Shown here piece by piece: positions 1 to 8,463 of a DNA stretch of 64,000 nucleotides. Location of the stretch: assembly GCA_002472145.1 (NCBI GenBank), contig DKRJ01000034.1:19746-83745 (forward strand), in the 5' to 3' direction. The translations under genes and the position numbers were made by a program. This DNA comes from Clostridiales bacterium UBA7285 (GTDB lineage: Bacteria; Bacillota; Clostridia; Peptostreptococcales; Anaerovoracaceae). Below the pieces are notes generated by a model. It worked only from the letters and a program-made list of their open reading frames with translations, ran no database searches and had not been told where the DNA came from. How positions within the stretch are numbered: position 1 is the first letter of the stretch; each line of letters starts with the position of its first letter.

Positions 1-79
1 AAGAGCGGAGTCTGTCGCATAAGGATCGCGCCGCGGTCTTCCGCCTTATTCCGTTGCCCTTTTCGTGATTTCATGATAT

Positions 80-108
80 AAAAAAAGCCCTCCGATGTCA
101 ATCGGAGG
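80..108 (-). terminator. Rho-independent terminator, minus strand
   Basis: An 8-bp inverted repeat (CCTCCGAT at 89-96 and ATCGGAGG at 101-108, loop GTCA) is preceded on the plus strand by a run of seven A. On the minus strand it therefore reads as a hairpin followed by a U tract. It lies about 140 nt downstream of the rubredoxin stop and most likely ends that transcript. The rest of 1-251 holds no gene I can support. Confidence 0.75.
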
Positions 109-251
109 TAAGCGTTTTTACCGATTCCGGGCTGAAAAAATAGCGCTCCGGCGCCGGATAACGCCGTAAAGGCGAACGATTGCGACGCAGAAGCGCTTTT
201 TCATTCGTTTTTTGTTCGTCTCAGCGGCGTCGTGGAAACGGAAGCCGCTTT

Positions 252-422
252 TTATTTCTTCGGCTCGAATACTGCTTTGCTCATCCCGCAGACAGGGCAT
301 TCCCAGTCGGCAGGGAGTTTATCGAACGGTGTGCCTGGTTTGATGCCGTGCTCCGGGTCGCCTTTAACAGGATCGTACTCATATCCGCATGCTCCGCATA
401 CGTAGATCTGGTTCTCGCTCAT
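252..422 (-). CDS. Rubredoxin
   Basis: A 56-residue cytoplasmic one-electron carrier with a single Fe(SCys)4 centre. Both ligand pairs are visible: YVCGACGYEYDP (residues 7-18) and ECPVCGMSKAVFEP (41-54), which gives the C-x2-C-Gn-C-x2-C pattern of the family. The core residues DKLPADW between them are also typical, and the length is standard. The start ATG at 422 is preceded by a purine-rich AAAGGA. In anaerobes rubredoxins usually supply electrons to rubrerythrin, superoxide reductase or flavodiiron proteins, but no such partner is adjacent. The gene is monocistronic and is followed by its own terminator. Confidence 0.95.
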   Translation of the reverse strand: MSENQIYVCGACGYEYDPVKGDPEHGIKPGTPFDKLPADWECPVCGMSKAVFEPKK

Positions 423-541
423 TTTCGTTTCCTTTCTGCCGCTCTCCGGCCAGCCGCGAGGCGCCGGAACGGCTAAAATTCCTTCCTTTGTTAAATTTGC
501 CTTAAATTGTCGATATTATGACGACTAATATATACCCGCGA

Positions 542-569
542 TTGACTTTTACTAACCTTAACGTATAAT
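542..569 (+). promoter_or_regulatory. Promoter upstream of lipoprotein gene
   Basis: TTGACT (542-547) and TATAAT (564-569), 16 bp apart, form a near-consensus housekeeping promoter on the plus strand. Predicted start is near 576, leaving a leader of about 165 nt before the lipoprotein ATG. Two copies of TTTTACTAA (547-555 and 572-580) flank the -10 element and could be a direct-repeat operator. The region 423-740 holds no other gene. Confidence 0.6.
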
Positions 570-740
570 ATTTTTACTAATTAAAACGATTAATTTTATT
601 AATAAACGTCCGACATTCCGCCACGTCCGACGAAGTCAATGAGGCGCTGGGCGCCCTATATGCGGCGAATTGGTAATGACAGTCGAAAACAGCAGCACTG
701 TCGAAAAAAAGATAACGTTCCTGTGACAGGAGGTAAAGGA

Positions 741-1265
741 ATGAGACAGCAAAAGAAACTTGCGGTAATACTTCTGACAGCGGCCCTGGCGCTCGCTCTT
801 TTCGGATGCGGGAAAAAGGATGATCCGAAGGCCATGAGGCTTGACGCTGCCGAGGAGTTCCTCGAAGAGTTCTTTGACTTCGACGACGAGGAGCGCAGTG
901 AGTGGGTGGAAGCGTTCAGGTCGGACGCAGACGTCACCGCTTCCGGGGAGACGCTTGAGGATGCGCTCAGTAAATTCTATCAGGACGCGTACGGCGAGAT
1001 TGCGACAGAAGAGTGCATTGACGCCATGTCGGCGGACAGGTACCCTTTCAAATTCGATCTTCAACTCGCCGACGAAGGTGTGACGGACGCCTCGATAGCG
1101 AGTGCAAACTGCCATGTGACCGACTCATCCGACGACACCGTGAGTTTCGAAGTGACGTTCCTGCCCGATGAAGCGAACACGGCGCTGAACGCTCCGTTAA
1201 AGGGCGAACTCGTCATCGAGATAGAGAACGGGAAAGCCGTCGTGACGTCGATCAGGTTCTTCTGA
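741..1265 (+). CDS. Predicted lipoprotein of unknown function
   Basis: 174 residues. The N-terminus is a lipoprotein signal: MRQQKK, a hydrophobic stretch, then LFGC with the lipidated cysteine at residue 23. The mature part is strongly acidic (runs such as FDFDDEERSEW) and ends in a region that looks like beta strands. I do not recognise the family; it could belong to one of the small clostridial DUF lipoproteins. The start at 741 is chosen over upstream ATGs because AGGAGG sits just before it and the signal peptide begins there. Secreted and membrane-anchored by inference; no substrate can be named. The gene stands alone between its promoter and a terminator. Confidence 0.75.
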   Translation: MRQQKKLAVILLTAALALALFGCGKKDDPKAMRLDAAEEFLEEFFDFDDEERSEWVEAFRSDADVTASGETLEDALSKFYQDAYGEIATEECIDAMSADRYPFKFDLQLADEGVTDASIASANCHVTDSSDDTVSFEVTFLPDEANTALNAPLKGELVIEIENGKAVVTSIRFF

Positions 1266-1317
1266 CCCGGCCGCCCTCATCCGGATGCGCTCATCCGGCC
1301 GCGCTGATCCGGCCGCG
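1262..1317. repeat. Four tandem 14-bp repeats starting at a stop codon
   Basis: Four consecutive 14-bp units (1262-1275, 1276-1289, 1290-1303, 1304-1317) approximate CTSATCCGGCCGCG. The first unit contains the TGA stop of the lipoprotein gene. The units differ at one to three positions. They do not resemble a terminator; the real one follows at 1358. Confidence 0.8.
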
Positions 1318-1357
1318 CTCCGCGCCGACGCCGCTGCAAACGGCTCGATACATACTC

Positions 1358-1384
1358 AAACGGGCAGTTTTTCTGCCCGTTTTT
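1358..1384 (+). terminator. Rho-independent terminator
   Basis: Perfect 10-bp stem AAACGGGCAG / CTGCCCGTTT with a T5 loop, running into a T tract. It ends the lipoprotein transcript and separates it from plsC. Confidence 0.9.
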
Positions 1385-1426
1385 ATGTTATCATAATAAG
1401 GTAATTTTGATGTCCGGAGGTATCGA

Positions 1427-2164
1427 ATGGTAAATATATTAGGCAGCATCGGGCCGGGGCGCCGCATAGTCGTTCCGATGTTCACTCATTACAGATACAT
1501 CAAAAAACTCACTGCGCTTCGCGAGGCGGGAAAGACCGGCGAAGAACGCCAGATGATTGCGGATCTGGAGACGTTCTGGATAAACAACATCGAAAAGTGC
1601 GGGATCAAATTCGAGATCGAAGGCCGCGAGAACCTGCCGGACAGGTCCTTCGTCATCGTCGCGAACCATCAGTCCTACTTTGATATATTCGCGATCCTGT
1701 CACTGATGAAAGGCCGCCAGGTCGGCTTCATAGCAAAGGAAGAACTCGCGCGCATATCGACCCTTAAAAAGTGGATGCTCGCGATGCGCTGCATCCTCAT
1801 CGAGCGCGGCAACGCCAGGGACGCTCTCAGAGCGATAAGCACCGGCGCGGAGTACGTAAAGGAAGGCTTCAACATGGTGATCTTCCCCGAAGGCACGCGC
1901 AGCAAAGGCGGTCCCATCGCCGATTTCAAGCCCGGCGCTCTGAAGCTCGCCGAAAAGGCAAAGGCCCCGATCGTACCTGTCGTCATCTCAGGGACATATA
2001 AGATGATCGAGGAGACGAATAAGATAGAGCCTCACACGACTGCTTATCTGCACGTCCTGCCGCCTGTAGAGACGGCTGACATGGAGCGCAGGGAACTGGC
2101 AGAACTGTCGCCAAAGATAGAAGCCCTGATCCGGGAAGAATACGAAAAAATGCCGAGGCCTTGA
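1427..2164 (+). CDS. plsC: 1-acyl-sn-glycerol-3-phosphate acyltransferase (PlsC family)
   Basis: 245 residues. It transfers an acyl group to the sn-2 position of lysophosphatidic acid, giving phosphatidic acid at the inner face of the membrane. The catalytic NHxxxxD block is NHQSYFD (residues 80-86), and the phosphate-binding block FPEGTRS is at 153-159, followed by a conserved VPVV. The N-terminus has only a weak hydrophobic stretch, as in soluble or peripheral members. Start ATG follows CCGGAGG. The gene is monocistronic between two terminators and points against the opp operon. The family is certain; the exact acyl donor is not visible. Confidence 0.92.
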   Translation: MVNILGSIGPGRRIVVPMFTHYRYIKKLTALREAGKTGEERQMIADLETFWINNIEKCGIKFEIEGRENLPDRSFVIVANHQSYFDIFAILSLMKGRQVGFIAKEELARISTLKKWMLAMRCILIERGNARDALRAISTGAEYVKEGFNMVIFPEGTRSKGGPIADFKPGALKLAEKAKAPIVPVVISGTYKMIEETNKIEPHTTAYLHVLPPVETADMERRELAELSPKIEALIREEYEKMPRP

Positions 2165-2177
2165 ACCCCGGCATTTT
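2147..2177. terminator. Bidirectional terminator between plsC and oppF
   Basis: AAAATGCCG (2147-2155) pairs with CGGCATTTT (2169-2177). The stem has A runs on the left and T runs on the right, so it can work for both converging genes. It overlaps the last codons of plsC. Confidence 0.85.
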
Positions 2178-2191
2178 AGATTTTATAGCCG

Positions 2192-3190
2192 TTAATCGTT
2201 CAATTCGTGATACCTGAGGCACGCCACGAAGCGGCCGGGCTTCACTTCCTCGATCTGAGGCGATTCCTTAGCGCACTGTTCGGTGGCGTACGGGCATCTC
2301 GTCCTGAAGTAGCATCCGCTCGGCGGATTGACAGGGCTCGGGATCTCGCCGTTGAGCATGTCCTTCTGTTCTTTCCTGTACGTAGGATCAGGAACAGGGA
2401 CAGCCTCGAGCAGGAACCGCGTGTACGGGTGAAGCGGATTATCATAGATGTCGCGCGTCACGCCCAGTTCGCACATCTTTCCGAGGAACATGACGCAGAC
2501 TCTGTCGGACAGGTATCTGACTACAGACAGGTCGTGCGAAATGAACACGTACGTGAGTCCCATCTCCTGCTGGAGGTCTCCGAGCAGGTTCAGGATCTGT
2601 GACTGAATGGATACGTCCAGTGCCGATACAGGCTCGTCGCAGATGATCAGTTCGGGGTTCAGAGCGAGCGCTCTGGCGATGCTGACACGCTGGCGCTGGC
2701 CGCCGGAGAACTGGTGCGGGTACCTGTACATGAACTCAGGCCTGATGCCGCATTTACGCATGAGTTCCTCGACGCGGGCCGTGTCCTCTTCTTTTGTTTT
2801 GTTGATCTTATGCGTGACGAGCGGTTCTGCAATCAGGTCTCTGACGCGGAGCCTCGGGTTGAGGGACGCATACGGATCCTGGAAAATCATCTGCATCTTG
2901 CGGCGCAGCGTTCTCAGTTCCTCGTCCTTGAGTGTGCCCAGATCCTGGCCGTCAAAGAATACCTGGCCGCGCGTAGGGTCGAGCAGTTTGATCATCAGGC
3001 GCCCGAGTGTCGATTTGCCGCAGCCGGACTCGCCTACGACTCCGAGTGTCTCGCCTTTATAGACCTCGAGGTTTACGTCCGTGACGGCGTGAACAGTCGC
3101 TTTGTTCTTTCCGAATGATCCCGACGTCGTTGGGAATTCCTTAGTAAGGTTTTTGCATTCCACGAGTACGTGCTTATCTTCATTTGCCAC
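2192..3190 (-). CDS. oppF: Oligopeptide/dipeptide ABC transporter ATPase, OppF type
   Basis: 332 residues. One of two ATPases that power peptide uptake through OppBC. Walker A GESGCGKST at 53-61, ABC signature FSGGQRQ at 161-167 and Walker B LIICDEP at 181-187 are intact. The C-terminal extension holds the cysteine-containing segment SGCYFRTRCPYATEQC, typical of the oligo_HPY domain of Opp/Dpp ATPases. It is the last gene of the operon, and its start overlaps the end of oppD by 11 nt, suggesting translational coupling. Confidence 0.95.
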   Translation of the reverse strand: MANEDKHVLVECKNLTKEFPTTSGSFGKNKATVHAVTDVNLEVYKGETLGVVGESGCGKSTLGRLMIKLLDPTRGQVFFDGQDLGTLKDEELRTLRRKMQMIFQDPYASLNPRLRVRDLIAEPLVTHKINKTKEEDTARVEELMRKCGIRPEFMYRYPHQFSGGQRQRVSIARALALNPELIICDEPVSALDVSIQSQILNLLGDLQQEMGLTYVFISHDLSVVRYLSDRVCVMFLGKMCELGVTRDIYDNPLHPYTRFLLEAVPVPDPTYRKEQKDMLNGEIPSPVNPPSGCYFRTRCPYATEQCAKESPQIEEVKPGRFVACLRYHELND

Positions 3191-4253
3191 TGTTCATCAC
3201 CTCTTTGTTCGCCAGGAAGCAGCGGACTTTATGTCCCGGAGACACCTCGTACATGTCTGGCTCGTACATCGTGCAGACTTTCATCGCCTTATCGCAGCGG
3301 GTGCAGAAGCGGCAGCCCTGAGGAAGGTTCAGAAGGTTCGGTACGAGGCCTCTGATCGTGTACAGATGCTCTTTTGTCTCCGTGACCTTAGGTATGGAGT
3401 TCAGCAGTCCGAACGTATACGGATGCGTCGGGTTGCGGAACAGTTCGAATATGTTCGCCTGCTCCATGATCTTGCCGGCGTACATGACGTATACGAAATC
3501 GCACGATTCGGCTACGACGCCGAGGTTATGCGTGATCATCATGATCGCCGTCCCGCGCTCTTTCTGGAGCTGCTTCATCAGGAACAGTATCTGCGCCTCG
3601 ATCGTGACGTCGAGTGCCGTCGTAGGCTCGTCGGCGATCATCAGCGTAGGGTCGCAGATCATTGCCATGGCGATCATGACCCTCTGGCGCAGGCCGCCAG
3701 AAAGCTGGTGCGGATATGTGTAGAAGCGCTTTTCCGGCTCAGGGATGCCTACCTTCTGGAACATCTCTATAGTCATCTTTTTCGCTTCTTCCTTAGAGAT
3801 GTCCTTTCTGTGCTGGCGCACGGCCTCGACTACCTGTTTGCCGATCGTGTAGACCGGGTTGAGGCTCGTCATAGGCTCCTGGAAGATCATCGAGATCTTG
3901 TTCCCGCGGATGTCGGCCATCTCATTGTTCGTTTTCTTCAGGAGGTTGTCGCCCTCGAGTTCGATCGTGCCGGCTACTACTTTGCCCGGATGGACGAGCA
4001 GCTGCATGATGGACATCGCCGTCATGGATTTGCCGCAGCCGGATTCGCCTACGATCCCGACGGACTCTCCTCTGTGTATCTCGATATCGACTCCGTCGAC
4101 CGCCGGAACTACGCCCTTGCTCGTGAAGAACTGGGTCTTCAGTCCGGAAACCTTTAATACGGTATCGCTATAGTCGATATCCTTGTTTTCTTCTTTATTC
4201 TGCAGAGCGTCTGCCGCTCTTTCGTCAGTCGTTTTCATTACTTCGTCTGCCAT
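3180..4253 (-). CDS. oppD: Oligopeptide/dipeptide ABC transporter ATPase, OppD type
   Basis: 357 residues, partner ATPase of OppF. Walker A GESGCGKSM is at 69-77, followed by the signature LSGGLRQRV and Walker B LMIADEPTTALD. The C-terminal oligo_HPY region has the cysteine cluster GCRFCTRC, which in the family can bind an iron-sulfur cluster. An N-terminal extension of about 30 acidic residues precedes the ABC core. It starts 12 nt downstream of oppC and overlaps oppF. Confidence 0.95.
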   Translation of the reverse strand: MADEVMKTTDERAADALQNKEENKDIDYSDTVLKVSGLKTQFFTSKGVVPAVDGVDIEIHRGESVGIVGESGCGKSMTAMSIMQLLVHPGKVVAGTIELEGDNLLKKTNNEMADIRGNKISMIFQEPMTSLNPVYTIGKQVVEAVRQHRKDISKEEAKKMTIEMFQKVGIPEPEKRFYTYPHQLSGGLRQRVMIAMAMICDPTLMIADEPTTALDVTIEAQILFLMKQLQKERGTAIMMITHNLGVVAESCDFVYVMYAGKIMEQANIFELFRNPTHPYTFGLLNSIPKVTETKEHLYTIRGLVPNLLNLPQGCRFCTRCDKAMKVCTMYEPDMYEVSPGHKVRCFLANKEVMNSGK

Positions 4254-4265
4254 GGGATCACCGCC

Positions 4266-5240
4266 TTACTGTTCCTGAAGCTTCGGGTCGAGCGCGTCTC
4301 TTACGGCGTCTCCGAAGAAGTTGAACGCGACTACGAGGATCAGGATCGCGATTCCCGGTGCCAGAGTGATCGTCGGGTTGAGCGACAGATACTGCTTGGT
4401 CTGGTTGACCAGAAGGCCCCAGCTCGTCGAAGGCGGCTGCGCGCCGATGCCGAGGAACGAGAGGCTCGCTTCGGTCAGGATGTTGCCCGGGATGTTGTTT
4501 GTCGTGAGGACGATCAGCGTCGGGACGCAGTTCGGCAGGATGTGCCTGATCATTATAGTCCATCTCTTGACGCCGATGGAGGTGGCGGCCTCTACGTATT
4601 CCTTCTCACGCAGGGAAAGCACCTCAGAGCGGACGACACGCGCCGTGCCGCCCCAGCTTACGACCGAGAGCGCTATCATGACCGTCATGATGCCCGTGCC
4701 TAAAGCGTATGAGATGACCATCGCCAGAAGCAGCGACGGGAACGCGATGCAGATGTCCGCGATCCTCATGATTATCGAATCGACCTTGCCGCCGACAAAA
4801 CCAGCCGTGAGGCCCAGCAGCGTGCCGAGGACCATCGAAATGGCCGTAGGTATGAACGCGACCATCAGCGATGTCCTGCCGCCGTAGATGATCCTGGAGA
4901 GGATGTCGCGGCCGAGCTTATCGCAGCCTAAGAGGTGTTCCGCCGAAGGCTTCGCGAGGCTGTTGGAAGTGTCCTGCTCATCGAGACCGTACGGCGCTAT
5001 GTACGGCGCGAATATGCACATGAGGATGAATAGGATTATGATTATCATAGACACGAGAGCAAGCTTGTTATGCTTGAACATGCCTTTGAATTTTTCCCAG
5101 ACCGACTGGTTAGGCGCTATTTCCGCTTCTGCCGACTCTTCGAGATGTACCGGAGAAGTGGCGTCTTCAGGGATCCAGCTTGTTCCCTCAGGAACGGGAG
5201 TAGTCGTCGTCGCTGCGACGTATTGTAACTTTTTGCTCAT
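4266..5240 (-). CDS. oppC: Peptide ABC transporter permease, OppC type
   Basis: 324 residues, one of the two membrane subunits forming the peptide channel. The N-terminal ~50 residues are hydrophilic. The first transmembrane helix (ALVSMIIIILFILMCIFAPY) follows, then the OppC N-terminal segment ending in HLLGCDKLGRDILSRIIYGGR, and further helices. The EAA loop that docks to the ATPase is recognisable around EYVEAATSIGVKRWTIMIRHI. It lies 12 nt after oppB. Confidence 0.94.
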   Translation of the reverse strand: MSKKLQYVAATTTTPVPEGTSWIPEDATSPVHLEESAEAEIAPNQSVWEKFKGMFKHNKLALVSMIIIILFILMCIFAPYIAPYGLDEQDTSNSLAKPSAEHLLGCDKLGRDILSRIIYGGRTSLMVAFIPTAISMVLGTLLGLTAGFVGGKVDSIIMRIADICIAFPSLLLAMVISYALGTGIMTVMIALSVVSWGGTARVVRSEVLSLREKEYVEAATSIGVKRWTIMIRHILPNCVPTLIVLTTNNIPGNILTEASLSFLGIGAQPPSTSWGLLVNQTKQYLSLNPTITLAPGIAILILVVAFNFFGDAVRDALDPKLQEQ

Positions 5241-5252
5241 GACTTCCCTCCT

Positions 5253-6173
5253 TTACTGCTCTCTGATCTTAGGGTCGAGGAACGAATACAGGATATCCGC
5301 CACGAGATTGCCCAGGATTATTATCAAAGTCGAGAAGATGACGGAGCTCTGGAGCAGAGGCATATCGCGCTGACCGATGGCTTTTACCATCAACTGGCCG
5401 ATTCCTCCGATGCCAAAGACCGACTCTGTGATGACAGCTCCGGAGAGGAGACTCGCGAACTGCATAGCCATCATCGTGACGACCGGAATCATCGAGTTTT
5501 TAAGGCCGTGCCTTACTATGATCGCGCCGTTGCGCAGGCCTTTTGCCTTAGCAGTCCTGATGTAGTCGTTTTTCATGACGCCCAGGAGGCTGGAACGTGT
5601 GAGCCTCGCGATGGATCCCGAGGAACTCCATCCGAGGACTATTGCAGGAAGTATCATGTGCTTCCACGTGGAATATCCGGAAATCGGAAGAACTCCGAGC
5701 TTATATCCGAAGAAATACTGAAGGAGCATCGCGAGCCAGAAGACAGGAAGAGAAATTCCCACGAGCGAGAGGGTCATGAGTGTTCTGTCCAGCATCGTGT
5801 CCTTTTTGATGGCGGAGACGATGCCTGTCGGGATGCCTATGAGCCAGGCGACGAGAGCGGAGCTGATCGCGAGCCTGACCGTGTTAGGGAATGCTTCTTT
5901 GATGAGGTCTACGATAGGACGCTTGAATTTATACGAGAATCCGAGATCCCCGTGCAGCATGTCCCACAGGTAGCGTCCGAACCTCACGATAAGAGGATCG
6001 TTAAGGCCCATCTGCTCTGAGATCCTTTCGATCGTCGCCGGGTCAGTCTTCTCTTTCATCATTACCTGGACCGGGTTGCCCGGAAGCACCTGGAGAAGAA
6101 GGAAGATGATAAGTATTACCGCGATGATCATAGGAATCGTGACCAGTATTCGCTTTACAATATACTTAACCAC
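5253..6173 (-). CDS. oppB: Peptide ABC transporter permease, OppB type
   Basis: 306 residues. Classic OppB/DppB start (MVKYIVKRILVTIPMI), then the conserved LPGNPV segment and the EAA loop DYIRTAKAKGL. About six transmembrane helices are expected. The start codon is GTG, preceded by GTGAAAGG. A 258-nt gap with hairpins separates it from oppA, so the permease and ATPase genes are probably made at lower levels than the binding protein. Confidence 0.94.
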   Translation of the reverse strand: MVKYIVKRILVTIPMIIAVILIIFLLLQVLPGNPVQVMMKEKTDPATIERISEQMGLNDPLIVRFGRYLWDMLHGDLGFSYKFKRPIVDLIKEAFPNTVRLAISSALVAWLIGIPTGIVSAIKKDTMLDRTLMTLSLVGISLPVFWLAMLLQYFFGYKLGVLPISGYSTWKHMILPAIVLGWSSSGSIARLTRSSLLGVMKNDYIRTAKAKGLRNGAIIVRHGLKNSMIPVVTMMAMQFASLLSGAVITESVFGIGGIGQLMVKAIGQRDMPLLQSSVIFSTLIIILGNLVADILYSFLDPKIREQ

Positions 6174-6198
6174 TTATTCTCTACCTTTCACTGAAAAG

Positions 6199-6390
6199 GG
6201 GAGCCGCAAACCGATATCCCGCGGCTCCCATCCAATACCTCTTTATTCGGACGCCCGCCCGGCCGCTGAGTCGGACGGGCGTTCACATGACTTTAACCGT
6301 AGATAACTTTAATTTTTGATGGTTTTAACTGTTGATTGATCTGATGATCGTTTTTACTGATGTTCCGCGCCGGGTTTTCTTCCGGCGCTC
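6199..6390 (-). promoter_or_regulatory. Hairpin cluster between oppA and oppB
   Basis: Three GC-rich inverted repeats lie in the oppA-oppB gap: GGGAGCCGC/GCGGCTCCC (6199-6207 and 6221-6229), ACGCCCG/CGGGCGT with a long loop near 6250-6282, and GCGCCGG/CCGGCGC near 6368-6390. On the minus strand the first is followed by CCCCTTTT, a weak terminator. Known analogues after solute-binding-protein genes protect the upstream mRNA and lower downstream expression; that role is inferred here. Confidence 0.55.
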
Positions 6391-6431
6391 CGCCTTAGAA
6401 ACCGAAGTCTCTCAAGAGGTCCTTAAGAGGT

Positions 6432-8120
6432 TCAGCCCTCGAGGCTTACTCCGTAATAGCTGCAGTCGCCGTAGCCTGCCCACATAGGAACGAATCCCTT
6501 GACTCTGTCCTGAAGCACTCTGATCTTTGTTCTGTGCCAGAGCGGGATCATGGCCGCGTCGTCGCGGGTGATGATCTTATCGAGTTCAGCGTATTCCGCC
6601 GCTCTCGCGTCAGGATCTGTGATGTATCTGGCCTTCTCGAGTCTGTCGAGCGCATCCTGGTTCGTGTAGTTCCAGGATCTTGCTACGTTGTTTGCTCCGC
6701 CGTACATCTGATACAGGAAGTTGTCCGGATCGTTGAAGTCGGCTGTCCAGGAAGTCCTGTACATAGGGAGTTCACCTGTGGCTCTTACCGAATACCATGT
6801 AGCGTTATCGTACTGTTCGATCGTCGCGTTGATGCCGATGTCCTCGAAGTTCTTTCTGATGAACTCGTTGATCTCGATATCGTTCTGGCTCGCGTCGTTC
6901 GTCTGGGTGATCACGAGGTCGAATCCGTCAGCGTATCCCGCTTCGGCGAGGAGGGCCTTAGCTCCCTCAGGGTCGTATTCGATAGGCTCGAGGTCTGCGT
7001 TGTATCCCGGTACGCCTTCAGGAAGGAATCCTGACGCAGGCGTAGCCGCACCGTAGTACAGATCGGAGATGATGGTATCTCTGTCGATCGCCATCTGGAG
7101 CGCTTTGCGGACTCTCACGTCGTTGAGAGGTTCGATGCCCTCGTTGATCGAGAGGTAGCTCGTTCCGAGGACGGTCTTTTCGCTGATGTTGTCTTTCCAC
7201 TCTTCAGAATCTCTGTACTCAGGGATGCTGTCGAGCGAGTGGTCGAGGTCGAATACGTCGATCTGTCCGGAGTCGAACATCATCTTCTCGGTCGAAGCGT
7301 CAGGAACGACCTTGATGAGGATGCCATCCATCGTGGATGCGCCCTTCCAGTAATCCTGAAAAGTCTCGAGGTATACGTGGTCGTTCAGAGCCCATTCAGA
7401 GAGCTTGAAAGGACCGGTGCCCGCGAAGTACTGAGGGTCGGAACCGTAAAGGCTGGTGCTTCTGCCGCCGCCGGCTTCGTCTGCCGCGTCGCCTGCTTCT
7501 CTGTTGCAGATCGACCAAGGAGCCGAAGCTACCATGGCGATGAACGGAGCATATGCCTGTTCGAGGGTGATCGTGACTTCATAGTCGCCGTTGCAGGTGA
7601 TTCCGACGTTCTCGACTGTGTCGATCTTTCCGTCGAGCATGTCCTGTCCGCCCTTGACCATCGTCATCCAGGAAGCGTTTACACCGGCTCTGTCAGGCTG
7701 AAGCATACGGTCTACAGTGTAGAGTACGTCATCAGACGTGAATTCTTCGCCGTTGTGGAACTTGACTCCCTGACGGAGCTGGAACGTGTAGTTCAGACCG
7801 TCGTCGCTGACCGTGTATGATTCGGCCAGATCAGGAACGAATTCGTTCTCACCCGCGTCGTTTGTCTCGACCTGGAGGAGCGTATCCATGCAGTTGAGCA
7901 TGAGGATGTAGTCCGCCGTGGTCTCGGCAGGGTCCGCGGATTCAGGGTCTGCCTGATACGTGATCCTGAGAACATTTGCAGGGTATCCGTCGTCGTAGTT
8001 GACAGTGGATCCGCCGTCGTTGCTGTCACCGCCGTTGTCGCCGCCGCTGCCGCCGCAGGCTGCGAGCGTCATGATGAACATCGCGGAGATAAGCAAGATC
8101 GCAAGAATCTTCTTCTTCAT
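6432..8120 (-). CDS. oppA: Peptide ABC transporter substrate-binding lipoprotein, OppA/DppA type
   Basis: 562 residues, the extracellular receptor that hands peptides to OppBC. Signal peptide with lipobox LAAC (Cys22), then a Gly/Asp/Ser-rich linker of about 20 residues. The SBP_bac_5 core follows: ADPESADPAETTADYI, YTFQLRQGVKFHNGEEFTSD and LNDVRVRKALQMAIDRDTI are family hallmarks. It is the first gene of the operon and has a strong GTTAGGAGG ribosome site. Peptide length preference cannot be read from the sequence. Confidence 0.95.
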   Translation of the reverse strand: MKKKILAILLISAMFIMTLAACGGSGGDNGGDSNDGGSTVNYDDGYPANVLRITYQADPESADPAETTADYILMLNCMDTLLQVETNDAGENEFVPDLAESYTVSDDGLNYTFQLRQGVKFHNGEEFTSDDVLYTVDRMLQPDRAGVNASWMTMVKGGQDMLDGKIDTVENVGITCNGDYEVTITLEQAYAPFIAMVASAPWSICNREAGDAADEAGGGRSTSLYGSDPQYFAGTGPFKLSEWALNDHVYLETFQDYWKGASTMDGILIKVVPDASTEKMMFDSGQIDVFDLDHSLDSIPEYRDSEEWKDNISEKTVLGTSYLSINEGIEPLNDVRVRKALQMAIDRDTIISDLYYGAATPASGFLPEGVPGYNADLEPIEYDPEGAKALLAEAGYADGFDLVITQTNDASQNDIEINEFIRKNFEDIGINATIEQYDNATWYSVRATGELPMYRTSWTADFNDPDNFLYQMYGGANNVARSWNYTNQDALDRLEKARYITDPDARAAEYAELDKIITRDDAAMIPLWHRTKIRVLQDRVKGFVPMWAGYGDCSYYGVSLEG

Positions 8121-8224
8121 TTCTTAACCTCCTAACAATCTTTAACCATCGCTTCTTAAAAATGCCAAAAAAGCATTTGAAAGAATTATGTACATGATAA
8201 CTTTTTTTTATGTAAAATGCAATA

Positions 8225-8256
8225 AATATATCCTCGTTTTTGGTAAAAAATGTCAA
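8225..8256 (-). promoter_or_regulatory. Candidate opp operon promoter
   Basis: On the minus strand TTGACA (complement of 8251-8256) is followed 18 nt later by GATATA, or 20 nt later by TATATT. The region 8121-8260 is very AT-rich, unlike its surroundings. The -10 assignment is uncertain. The rest of 8257-8463 holds no gene; a GC-rich inverted repeat (GACCGGCC/GGCCGGC, about 8373-8392) without a T tract lies there. Confidence 0.4.
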
Positions 8257-8463
8257 AAAAGTAAAGAGCGGATGAATTTGCATTCACCCGCAAAAATAAA
8301 ATCTCATCAACGCGCCTTTCGGCGTTCCGGCGTTAAACGTTGGAACTACCGCGGTCGAGAGCCGGACCTCAGACCGGCCGCGAGGGCCGGCTGATTATTT
8401 ATGCGCTGATATTTATGCTATGTATTTTATTTAGACCACGCGTAATATTATTAGTATACTTCT

